From: Candidatus Nanopelagicaceae bacterium
Lineage (GTDB): Bacteria; Actinomycetota; Actinomycetes; Nanopelagicales; Nanopelagicaceae
Assembly (NCBI GenBank): GCA_947454735.1
Contig: CANGLK010000001.1
Location: 37,470-101,469 of the forward strand
Direction of reading: 5' to 3'
Length of the DNA stretch: 64,000 bases
Of the stretch, positions 56,456 through 64,000 are shown piece after piece. Within the stretch, counting starts at the first letter, position 1; the number at the start of each line of letters is the position of its first letter. The position numbers were made by a program, and so were the translations under genes. The notes below the pieces were generated by a model that had not been told where the DNA came from, did not search any database, and was given only the letters and a program-made list of their open reading frames with translations.

Positions 56456-57082
56456 TTACGCGGAAGGCTTGGCCTTTCGTGAAGCCATAACCTTATCGAT
56501 AATTCCGTACTCCACTGCTTCAGCAGCGGTGAGAATCTTGTCTCGTTCGATATCTTTTTCAATCTCTTCGACAGTCTTATTTGAGTGATTGGCCAACATT
56601 GTTTCGAGAAGTCCGCGCATACGCATTACTTCACGTGCCTGAATCTCGATATCAGATGCCTGTCCTCCGCCCTCAGATGAAGGCTGGTGAATGAGGATGC
56701 GTGAGTGCTCGAGGCCGTAACGCTTTCCCTTTGTTCCACCCGCAAGGATGATCGCTGCAGCTGATGCTGCCTGTCCCAAGCAGATTGTCTGAATATCAGG
56801 GCGAACGAATTGCATCGTGTCATAGATCGCTGTGAGCGCTGTAAATGATCCGCCAGGTGAGTTGATGTAGATCGAGATATCGCGATCTGGATCCATTGAC
56901 TCAAGCGTCAAAAGCTGGGCCATAACATCGTTTGCAACTGTGTCATCGATTGCCTGACCTAAGAAGATGATGCGCTCTTCAAAGAGCTTTGTATATGGAT
57001 CGTGGCGCTTATATCCATTTGCTGTCTTCTCATCGAATTGTGGAAGTACGTAGCGAGCTTGGAAATCTGAGATGTGGTTCAT
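56456..57082 (-). CDS. clpP2: ATP-dependent Clp protease proteolytic subunit (ClpP2)
   Basis: [65 protein letters not shown]. Confidence 0.95.
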   Translation of the reverse strand: MNHISDFQARYVLPQFDEKTANGYKRHDPYTKLFEERIIFLGQAIDDTVANDVMAQLLTLESMDPDRDISIYINSPGGSFTALTAIYDTMQFVRPDIQTICLGQAASAAAIILAGGTKGKRYGLEHSRILIHQPSSEGGGQASDIEIQAREVMRMRGLLETMLANHSNKTVEEIEKDIERDKILTAAEAVEYGIIDKVMASRKAKPSA

Positions 57083-57756
57083 TACTTCTTACCTCCAGAA
57101 ATCTGTCCATCGCTTGTTGCAATGTGATCGATAAAGCCGTACTCGAGAGCATCCTTTGCATTGAACCAGTTGTCGCGATCTGAATCGATAAGAATCTTTT
57201 CAAGTGGCTGACCTGTGTGCTTAGCATTGAGTTCAGAGAGGGTCTGCTTTGTAATCGCCATCTGCTCTGCCTGGATGCGAATATCAGTTGCTGTTCCACC
57301 GATTCCACCGAGTGGCTGGTGCATCAAGATGCGTGCATGTGGCGTTGCGTAACGCTTGCCCTTTGTTCCAGCTGTAAGAAGGAATTGACCCATTGATGCA
57401 GCCATTCCCATTGCAACTGTTGCAACATCGTTCTTGATGTAATTCATAGTGTCGTAAATCGCCATACCTGCATAGACAGATCCACCAGGTGAGTTGATGT
57501 AGAGGTAGATGTCCTTCTCTGAATCTTCTGCAGAGAGAAGAAGGAGCTGCGCGCAGATCTGGTTTGCCATCTCATCGCGGACTTCGCCTGCAAGGAAGAC
57601 GATTCGCTCACGGAGAAGGCGGCTATAAATCTGATCGCCTAGGCCGAGTGGTGTCTCAGCTGCTGATCTGTTCTGTGGGTTAAATAAATCCACGGTACTT
57701 CCTTCCGACTCTTGCACACCAGAAAAGGTGCGCTCTTCAGATTGCCTGAATTGCAT
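57082..57756 (-). CDS. clpP1: ATP-dependent Clp protease proteolytic subunit (ClpP1)
   Basis: [67 protein letters not shown]. Confidence 0.95.
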   Translation of the reverse strand: MQFRQSEERTFSGVQESEGSTVDLFNPQNRSAAETPLGLGDQIYSRLLRERIVFLAGEVRDEMANQICAQLLLLSAEDSEKDIYLYINSPGGSVYAGMAIYDTMNYIKNDVATVAMGMAASMGQFLLTAGTKGKRYATPHARILMHQPLGGIGGTATDIRIQAEQMAITKQTLSELNAKHTGQPLEKILIDSDRDNWFNAKDALEYGFIDHIATSDGQISGGKK

Positions 57757-57826
57757 GTAGTGACCTTAACAACGGCAGGGCGAAAATGCTTCCCAAATTA
57801 TGAGGATTAGGGCGGAATTCGCCCCT

Positions 57827-57844
57827 GTTCGCTATTGGCTAAAG
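57827..57844. promoter_or_regulatory. Possible ClgR-like operator upstream of clpP1
   Basis: gttcgctattggctaaag; resembles the CGC-N5-GCG ClgR-type inverted repeat with about one core mismatch. Confidence 0.3.
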
Positions 57845-57845
57845 A

Positions 57846-59141
57846 TTATTCAGCAGAAGGTGGCGCTGCTGGGTTCTGAAGAGGACGGAGCTCTTCAAGT
57901 TCAATCTTTGTGCCGGCCTTGTCGACGACGGAGATGCGACCAAGAACAGATGCAAGCGCCTTCGCGCGAGTGACCTCGGCGATGACCTGTGTGATCTGTC
58001 CAGCCTTCTGGAGCTCCTGAGCAAACTGCTCTGGACCCATCCCGTAGCGCTGTGACATGCGGACGAGGTAGTCAGTGAGTTCAACCTCAGTGATCTGAAC
58101 GTCTTCTGCCTTCACGATTGAATCGAGGAGGAACTCAGACTTAATTCCGTCACGAACTTCCTTATCTACCTCTGCGCGGTGAACAGCATCTTCGAGACGG
58201 CCTTCGCCCTCGAGGTGGCTATTTACCTCTTCAAGAACCAAATCATCTGGAACCTCAATAGTGAGATCAGCAAGCAACTTCTCAACAAGGAGATCGCGTG
58301 CCTGCGCACCCTGCTCGAGCTTCTTGATGCGTGCAAGACGCTCTGTGAAATCTGCCTTGAGCTCTGCAACTGTGTCGAACTCAGATGCGAGCTTTGCAAA
58401 TGCATCATCAACAGCTGGAAGCTCGCGCTCCTTAACAACCTTGAGTGCAATCTCAACGTCGCCCTTCTCGTCATCTTTCTGACCAACGAGCTGAGTTGTG
58501 AATGTCTTTGTATCTCCAGCTGACATATCAACGAGTGCCTCATCGAGACCATCGATCATGCGGTTAGAGCCAACTTCATATGAAATGTCATTTGCCTTGC
58601 CGCCATCAACTTCTTCACCATCGATGCGCGCTGTGAGATCAACAGTAACGAAGTCACCTGACTTAGTTGCGCGCTCAACAGTGTGAAGAGTTCCGAAGCG
58701 AGCGCGAAGCTCATCAATCTGCTCATCGAGATCTGCATCAGTAACTTCTGCGTTATCAACTGTGACAGTGATCTTTGAGAAATCAGGAAGTGTTACTTCT
58801 GGGCGAACTGAAACTTCAACTGTGAAGTCGAGCTTCTCGTTATCTTTAAATTCTTTGATATCTACAACTGGGCGACCAATCACAAGAAGTGTGTGCTCGC
58901 GAGCTGCTTGACCGTAGAACTCTGGAAGAGCTGCGTTGATTGCTTCATCGAGAATTGCCGGGCGACCGATGCGCTGTTCAACCATTGCTGCAGGAACTTT
59001 TCCTTTACGGAAACCTGGAACGTTGATCTGTGATGCAAGCTTCTTGTAAGCATCTGCGATGTAAGGGCTGAGTTCTTCGAATGCAACCTCTACTGAAATC
59101 TTTACACGTGTTGGTGAAAGTGTCTCGACGTTGCTCTTCAC
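57846..59141 (-). CDS. tig: Trigger factor
   Basis: VETLSPTRVKISVEVAFEELSPYIADAYKKLASQINVPGFRKGKVPAAMVEQRIG. Confidence 0.97.
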   Translation of the reverse strand: MKSNVETLSPTRVKISVEVAFEELSPYIADAYKKLASQINVPGFRKGKVPAAMVEQRIGRPAILDEAINAALPEFYGQAAREHTLLVIGRPVVDIKEFKDNEKLDFTVEVSVRPEVTLPDFSKITVTVDNAEVTDADLDEQIDELRARFGTLHTVERATKSGDFVTVDLTARIDGEEVDGGKANDISYEVGSNRMIDGLDEALVDMSAGDTKTFTTQLVGQKDDEKGDVEIALKVVKERELPAVDDAFAKLASEFDTVAELKADFTERLARIKKLEQGAQARDLLVEKLLADLTIEVPDDLVLEEVNSHLEGEGRLEDAVHRAEVDKEVRDGIKSEFLLDSIVKAEDVQITEVELTDYLVRMSQRYGMGPEQFAQELQKAGQITQVIAEVTRAKALASVLGRISVVDKAGTKIELEELRPLQNPAAPPSAE

Positions 59142-59213
59142 AATTGACTCCTGTTGATTGAAGTTGATTTGAAGTTAGTTAGAAATTAAATAACTTCGAA
59201 CTACAAGTAATAC

Positions 59214-59289
59214 TGGTCGGGGCGGGGAGATTCGAACTCCCGATCTCCTGCTCCCAAAGCAGGCGCGCTAGCCACTACGCTACGCCCCG
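59214..59289 (-). tRNA. tRNA-Pro (anticodon TGG), CCA encoded
   Basis: CGGGGCGTAGCGTAGTGGCTAGCGCGCCTGCTTTGGGAGCAGGAGATCGGGAGTTCGAATCTCCCCGCCCCGACCA; full cloverleaf, anticodon loop TTTGGGA. Confidence 0.95.
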
Positions 59290-59361
59290 AAGGCGCAGGG
59301 GGAAGTCTAAGGCAAATTTTCACTTCTCCTTACCGACCATGTACGCTAACGCCCACACCCC

Positions 59362-59435
59362 GCGGGTGTAGCTCAATGGTAGAGTTCCAGCCTTCCAAGC
59401 TGGCTGTGCCGGTTCGATCCCGGTCACCCGCTCCA
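59362..59435 (+). tRNA. tRNA-Gly (anticodon TCC), CCA encoded
   Basis: GCGGGTGTAGCTCAATGGTAGAGTTCCAGCCTTCCAAGCTGGCTGTGCCGGTTCGATCCCGGTCACCCGCTCCA; anticodon loop CTTCCAA. Confidence 0.95.
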
Positions 59436-59443
59436 GTACATAT

Positions 59444-60409
59444 TTACGCGTGATTTATAGCGCTTTGAACGGCAACAGCAGTAAAACTCCCACTTATTTT
59501 CACTGGTCCGTTCACTTCCGTAGTCCGGCCAGCCGTCACCATGATTGTTATGCCGTAGGACACATCTATGGATTTTCCATCCAAGACTAGCTCTGCCTCT
59601 ATTGAGTTTTCGAAGATGGCATTCCCGTTTCGATATGAGGCACCATTAATTAAGGAATAGCTTGTTTGCACAATTGCGCCACTTATAGAACTTGTGGCAG
59701 AGAGCGCCAAAGGCATAAAAGCATTTGTGTTTTCATTTGGTAGATACGTATTTATGTGAATTCGTACAACATAACTCTTGCTCGATTCAAAAATATTCAA
59801 CTGAACATACTGGCTTGTTCCAACACCGCCTCTTAGGTCATTGAAATTAAGTTGCCCATAAATAACTTCTGAACTTACAGAAGTTCCTGTCTCGCCCTTT
59901 GCTCCAGTCGCACCTGCGGGACCTGCTGGACCTTGCGCACCATTTGGACCACTAGCACCTGCGGCACCTGAAATACCAGGTGCACCTGCGGCACCGGTTG
60001 CCCCTGGCAAACCTTGTTCGCCCTTCTCTCCTTTCTCTCCCTGCGGACCAACTGGACCAAAAGCTCCTTGAATTCCTTGTGGTCCAACAACTGTATTTAC
60101 ATTTGACGTTGAAACTGTTTTTCCATCTGATCCATTCCTTCCATCATTTCCTGATGGACCAGTCGGACCTTGAATGCTCTGCGGAGATGACCATCTACCT
60201 TTTGCCTTGGGTCCGTAGATCAACAAACTGCGCGTATCGATATAGAAATCTCCATCGATACCAATTGAATTCTTCGGCGCTCCCTTGCCATTGAGAATCG
60301 TATTTACAGCAGCAGAGGTGGATCTCCCCGCAGCTTCTGCAGTCAATTGCATTGGTGAGAAAGTGGCGAGAGCAAGAAGCCCCGCACCTAATAACTTCTT
60401 TCTTCGCAT
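59444..60409 (-). CDS. Collagen-like secreted protein with globular C-terminal domain
   Basis: Signal peptide KLLGAGLLALATFSPMQLTAEAAG; GIDGDFYIDTRSLLIYGPKAKGRWSSPQSIQGPTG; Gly-X-Y tract GPQGEKGEKGEQGLPGATGAAGAPG. Confidence 0.88.
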   Translation of the reverse strand: MRRKKLLGAGLLALATFSPMQLTAEAAGRSTSAAVNTILNGKGAPKNSIGIDGDFYIDTRSLLIYGPKAKGRWSSPQSIQGPTGPSGNDGRNGSDGKTVSTSNVNTVVGPQGIQGAFGPVGPQGEKGEKGEQGLPGATGAAGAPGISGAAGASGPNGAQGPAGPAGATGAKGETGTSVSSEVIYGQLNFNDLRGGVGTSQYVQLNIFESSKSYVVRIHINTYLPNENTNAFMPLALSATSSISGAIVQTSYSLINGASYRNGNAIFENSIEAELVLDGKSIDVSYGITIMVTAGRTTEVNGPVKISGSFTAVAVQSAINHA

Positions 60410-60574
60410 TAACCCTTAACTCGCTCTCCCCCGCCGAGGCGGGATTTTGATTGAGTAGAAGTGTGAAATGTCTGGATTACTCAAAGTAATCAGGCCTCCC
60501 CCTAGCCACGCTCACAGAAAGCCCAAGATTGACGCTTAGTAGTTCACAGAGAGAGCAGAGAGATTCACAAGGTG

Positions 60575-60647
60575 CCCTCAGGTTCTACCGCTACCTTTCT
60601 GAGCATGAGGGTGTTAATTACACCTAAGTCAGCAATACGGGGCTGAC
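60575..60647 (+). promoter_or_regulatory. Structured 5' leader (candidate cis-regulatory RNA) upstream of the Met/Gly-rich protein gene
   Basis: CCCTCA(60575-60580)/TGAGGG(60606-60611); GGTGT/ACACC(60610-60624), overlapping the former; GTCAGC/GCTGAC(60628-60647). Confidence 0.4.
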
Positions 60648-60668
60648 AAGACGTAAGGGACAGGAGAC

Positions 60669-61418
60669 ATGAAAATGTCATCAAAGAAAAAGGTAGTTGC
60701 AATCGCAATTACGACAGTTGCTTTAACGGCTGGATCTTTCGGCGTTGCAACTGCAGCATCAAAGACAACAAAGGTCACACGAACATCGGTATCAACTGTT
60801 GCTAACCAAGCATCATCAGGAAAGCTCGGTCGTGGCCAGGAACTAGCAACACTTCTCTCAGGACTTGTTACCAAGGGAACGATTACACAGGCACAGGCCG
60901 ATGCAATCATTGCTGCAGTAACTTCTGCAGAAACTGCACACGATGCAGCTCGCCCACCAATGGGTCCTCAAGGTCCTATAGGCGGCAAGGGCGGTCCTCT
61001 TGATGAGCACCTCACAGTTATTGCATCAACTCTAGGAATTGATACAACAACAGTTCTCACTCGCCTCAAGGCTGGTGATTCACTTGCAACAATCGCAGGT
61101 GCAAAGAAGGATGCTTTGATCACAGCGCTCGTCGCTGATGAGACTAAGCAGATCGATGCAGCAGTTACAGCTGGAAAGCTCACTGCAGCCCAGGCAACTT
61201 CACTCAAGGCGAATCTCGTTGCGCATGTAACTGAAATCGTTAATGCAACAGCTCCAATTGGTTCACCTGAGGGTGGTCAAATGGGTGGCGGCATGATGGG
61301 TGGAGATCGTGGTGGTAAGGGCGGCCGTGGACACGGTGGACCTATGGGTGGCGGAATGATGGGTGGAGCAGCTCCAACTATCCCAACACCAACAACCACA
61401 ACTTCATCAAAGGCTTAA
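60669..61418 (+). CDS. Secreted Met/Gly-rich hypothetical protein
   Basis: Signal peptide MKMSSKKKVVAIAITTVALTAGSFGVATAAS; C-term GGQMGGGMMGGDRGGKGGRGHGGPMGGGMMGGAAPTIPTPTTTTSSKA. Confidence 0.85.
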   Translation: MKMSSKKKVVAIAITTVALTAGSFGVATAASKTTKVTRTSVSTVANQASSGKLGRGQELATLLSGLVTKGTITQAQADAIIAAVTSAETAHDAARPPMGPQGPIGGKGGPLDEHLTVIASTLGIDTTTVLTRLKAGDSLATIAGAKKDALITALVADETKQIDAAVTAGKLTAAQATSLKANLVAHVTEIVNATAPIGSPEGGQMGGGMMGGDRGGKGGRGHGGPMGGGMMGGAAPTIPTPTTTTSSKA

Positions 61419-61451
61419 GGACTATCTTCATGTAGTTCCTTCATTGGGTAG

Positions 61452-61488
61452 AAAACCCGCCAAGTGTTCCATTCACTTGGCGGGTTTT
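61452..61488 (+). terminator. Intrinsic terminator downstream of the Met/Gly-rich gene
   Basis: AAAACCCGCCAAGTG-TTCCATT-CACTTGGCGGGTTTT, 11-bp perfect stem. Confidence 0.93.
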
Positions 61489-61517
61489 CGTTTGCTCCAA
61501 GCTCTTGCGTGATTTAA

Positions 61518-61967
61518 TTGCGCATGCGCATTCACATCGGTAGCGATCATGCTGGACTTGAGTTTAAGAATGAACTTATCCAGCACCTGGTTGCAGGCGG
61601 CCACGATGTAACAGACCACGGGCCATATGAATTTGAAGCCCTCGATGATTATCCAGATTTCTGCATTCCAACTGCTGAGGCAGTCTCTAAGGATGCGAGC
61701 TCACTTGGAATCGTTCTCGGCGGTTCTGGAAATGGCGAGCAGATAGCTGCTAATAAAGTGAAGGGCATCCGTGCCGCACTTGTATGGAGCGCTGAGACCG
61801 CAAAGCTTGCGCGCGAACATAACAATGCCAATGTCATCTCAGTAGGTCAGCGCCAACATACAGCGCAAGAGGTGAAAGAGTTCATCGATACCTTTATCGC
61901 AACGCCTTTTCTAGGCGATGAGCGTCATGCGCGACGCATTGCAAAGATCGCAGCCTACGAGGCTTAG
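61518..61967 (+). CDS. rpiB: Ribose-5-phosphate isomerase B
   Basis: IHIGSDHAGLEFKNELIQHLVAGGHDVTDHGPYEFEALDDYPDF...GSGNGEQIAANKVKGIRAALVW. True start may be the second ATG (61524). Confidence 0.95.
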   Translation: MRMRIHIGSDHAGLEFKNELIQHLVAGGHDVTDHGPYEFEALDDYPDFCIPTAEAVSKDASSLGIVLGGSGNGEQIAANKVKGIRAALVWSAETAKLAREHNNANVISVGQRQHTAQEVKEFIDTFIATPFLGDERHARRIAKIAAYEA

Positions 61968-62623
61968 CTCTTTATATATCTAAAATCATTTACTTGATGG
62001 TCCTTGGTAATTCCTTGACCTTCAAAACGTGTAAGGGGGCGCCACTCAGGGCGCTCCACTTTTCCGCCATCAAAGAGAGCGCTTGCAGCAAATACTTCCT
62101 CAATCCATTCCGCGTATGGAACCCAATCCGTTGCGATATGGATAAAGCCACCATCTTTTAACTTCGGTGCAATAAGTGCGAGAAAATCTGCATTGACGAT
62201 GCGTCGCTTGTTGTGGCGCTTCTTTGGCCAGGGATCTGGAAAGAAGAGATGGATGCCATCGAGTGACTTATCTTCAATCATGTCATGCAAGATTAAATGT
62301 GCATCTCCCTGAATGACGCGAAGGTTCTTCAGACCGTGTTCATGAATGAGTGCAAATAACTTTCCAACACCAGGGCGATGTACATCTACTGCGAGGAAAC
62401 CTGTCTCGGGGAAAGCTTTGCCGATGAGAGCGGTCGCCTCCCCCATGCCAAAGCCAATCTCCATAATGATCTGCTGAGAATCAGGGAAGAGTGAGGAGAG
62501 ATCAAGAAAATTAGTGCCCTGCTCGATGCCATATGAATCCCAATGGGTATCGAGGGCTAGCTGCTGTGGGCCAGTGATACGCGTGCCGCGGATTCGATAA
62601 CTGCGTACGGTGGGCTCTTCCAT
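61964..62623 (-). CDS. trmB: tRNA (guanine-N7-)-methyltransferase
   Basis: IIMEIGFGMGEATALIGKAFPETGFLAVDVHRPGVGKL...HLFFPDPWPKKRHNKRRIV. Confidence 0.96.
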   Translation of the reverse strand: MEEPTVRSYRIRGTRITGPQQLALDTHWDSYGIEQGTNFLDLSSLFPDSQQIIMEIGFGMGEATALIGKAFPETGFLAVDVHRPGVGKLFALIHEHGLKNLRVIQGDAHLILHDMIEDKSLDGIHLFFPDPWPKKRHNKRRIVNADFLALIAPKLKDGGFIHIATDWVPYAEWIEEVFAASALFDGGKVERPEWRPLTRFEGQGITKDHQVNDFRYIKS

Positions 62624-62689
62624 AGCGAGAATCTTATGGTTCGATTAGGCTCTCTACATCCACGCAAGCCCATATATAAGGAGTTAACC

Positions 62690-64000
62690 GTGCCAGGAGT
62701 AAATCTCACACGTGCAGAAGCGCAAGAACGTTCACAGCTAGTCAAGGTTCATTCCTACGATGTAGATCTCGATCTCACCGTCGGAGCTGAGAACTTCATT
62801 GTCAAGACTCGTGTGAAGTTTGACGGTCTCAAGCCTGGCGCAACTACCTTTATCGACGCTGTTGGAAAGTCTGTCATCAAGGCAGAGCTCAATGGTGAAT
62901 CTTTCGATCCAAAGTTCGATGGCGAATCAATCTTCCTTCCACCTTTGGCTGCAACCAATGATTTGTATGTCGAGTTCGAAGGCATCTACTCAAATTCAGG
63001 TGAAGGCCTCCACCGCTTCCAGGATCCTGCTGATGGAGAGGTCTATCTCTATACCCAGCACGAAGTTCCTGATGCTCGTCGCACATTTGCCTGCTTCGAT
63101 CAGCCAGATCTCAAAGCAACATTTGCAATCTCTGCAACAGTCCCCGGCCACTGGGAGGTAATTTCAAATAACCCAGTTGCCTCAAAGACAGATGTTGGCT
63201 CAGATAAGAAGTGGGTATTTACAACTACCCCACGTATCTCTACCTACCTCACTGCACTCGTTGCCGGCCCTTACTTCAAGGTCGAGAGTGAATACAAGGG
63301 TGCGAAGGTTGTTCCACTCGGTCTCTATTGCCGCAAGTCACTTGCAGAGCACATGGATGCAGAGGAGCTCTTCGATATTACTCGTCGCGGTTTCGCAGCC
63401 TTCGAAAAGGATTTCGGCCTCGCATATCCATTCGATAAGTACGATCAGATTGCAGTTGCTGAATTCAACGCTGGTGCAATGGAGAATGCAGGCTGCGTGA
63501 CATTTGCAGAGAACTACTTTGTATTCCGCTCAAAGGTCACTGATAAGGAATATAACTGGCGCGCAAATGTCATCCTCCACGAGATGGCACATATGTGGTT
63601 TGGTGACCTCGTCACAATGACATGGTGGGATGACCTATGGCTCAACGAGTCATTTGCCGAGTGGGCTTCGTATCACACGCTCGCATATGCCACTCGTTTC
63701 ACAAACTCATGGACCGTCTTCAATGCAGAGCGCAAGAACTGGGCATACCGCCAAGATCAGCTCTCATCAACTCACCCAATCGCAGTAGATATGTATGACC
63801 TCGAGGCTGTTAAGACAAACTTCGACGGAATCACATATGCAAAGGGAGCATCTGTTCTTCAGCAGCTCGTCGCATACGTTGGTCTCGATGCATTTATTGC
63901 AGGACTTAAGAAGTACTTCGAGAAGCATGCATGGGGCAATACAACTCTTAACGACCTCATCGTTGAACTTGAAGCAACTTCAGGCCGCGATCTCAAGCCA
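62690..64000 (+). CDS. pepN: Aminopeptidase N (M1 metallopeptidase), N-terminal part, truncated by window end
   Basis: GTG start after AAGGAG; VPGVNLTRAEAQERSQLVKVHSYDVDLDL...FNAGAMENAGCVTF...VILHEMAHMWFGDLVTMTWWDDLWLNESFAEW (GAMEN, HExxH). Confidence 0.96.
   Translation, partial: MPGVNLTRAEAQERSQLVKVHSYDVDLDLTVGAENFIVKTRVKFDGLKPGATTFIDAVGKSVIKAELNGESFDPKFDGESIFLPPLAATNDLYVEFEGIYSNSGEGLHRFQDPADGEVYLYTQHEVPDARRTFACFDQPDLKATFAISATVPGHWEVISNNPVASKTDVGSDKKWVFTTTPRISTYLTALVAGPYFKVESEYKGAKVVPLGLYCRKSLAEHMDAEELFDITRRGFAAFEKDFGLAYPFDKYDQIAVAEFNAGAMENAGCVTFAENYFVFRSKVTDKEYNWRANVILHEMAHMWFGDLVTMTWWDDLWLNESFAEWASYHTLAYATRFTNSWTVFNAERKNWAYRQDQLSSTHPIAVDMYDLEAVKTNFDGITYAKGASVLQQLVAYVGLDAFIAGLKKYFEKHAWGNTTLNDLIVELEATSGRDLKP

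Overview
The 64 kb window looks like an actinobacterial chromosome with moderate GC, many 1-14 nt gene overlaps and several apparently leaderless genes. It resembles the streamlined freshwater Nanopelagicales/acI group, but that is an inference from gene content and order. Most of it is core genome on the minus strand: rlmN-cdsA-frr-pyrH-tsf-rpsB; xerC; a branched-chain amino acid block (ilvD, ilvB, ilvN, ilvC, serA, leuB, ilvE, cimA); gatCAB; proA/proB; obgE-rpmA-rplU-rne; rodA-mrdA-mreDCB; ndk-DUF4233-folC-valS; clpX-clpP2-clpP1-tig; two tRNAs; rpiB/trmB; and the 5' part of pepN. Accessory material includes two adjacent giant glycine-rich LamG surface proteins, two collagen-like proteins, an FN3-type secreted protein, a serine hydrolase, two MFS transporters and a Met/Gly-rich secreted protein. 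The best leads are: (1) a single-chain HTH + HATPase + DUF4325/STAS-like protein overlapping xerC, with three direct repeats filling its promoter region; (2) a ribosome-mediated attenuator upstream of ilvB (leader peptide MRSTIVSSSVVVIR, mutually exclusive hairpins, intrinsic terminator), with two operator-like palindromes 21 bp apart just upstream of its -35; (3) a near-palindromic hairpin next to the rpsB Shine-Dalgarno; (4) a structured leader before the Met/Gly-rich protein gene; (5) a DUF1566-like module apparently nested inside an MBG-like domain of the 1746-aa protein.
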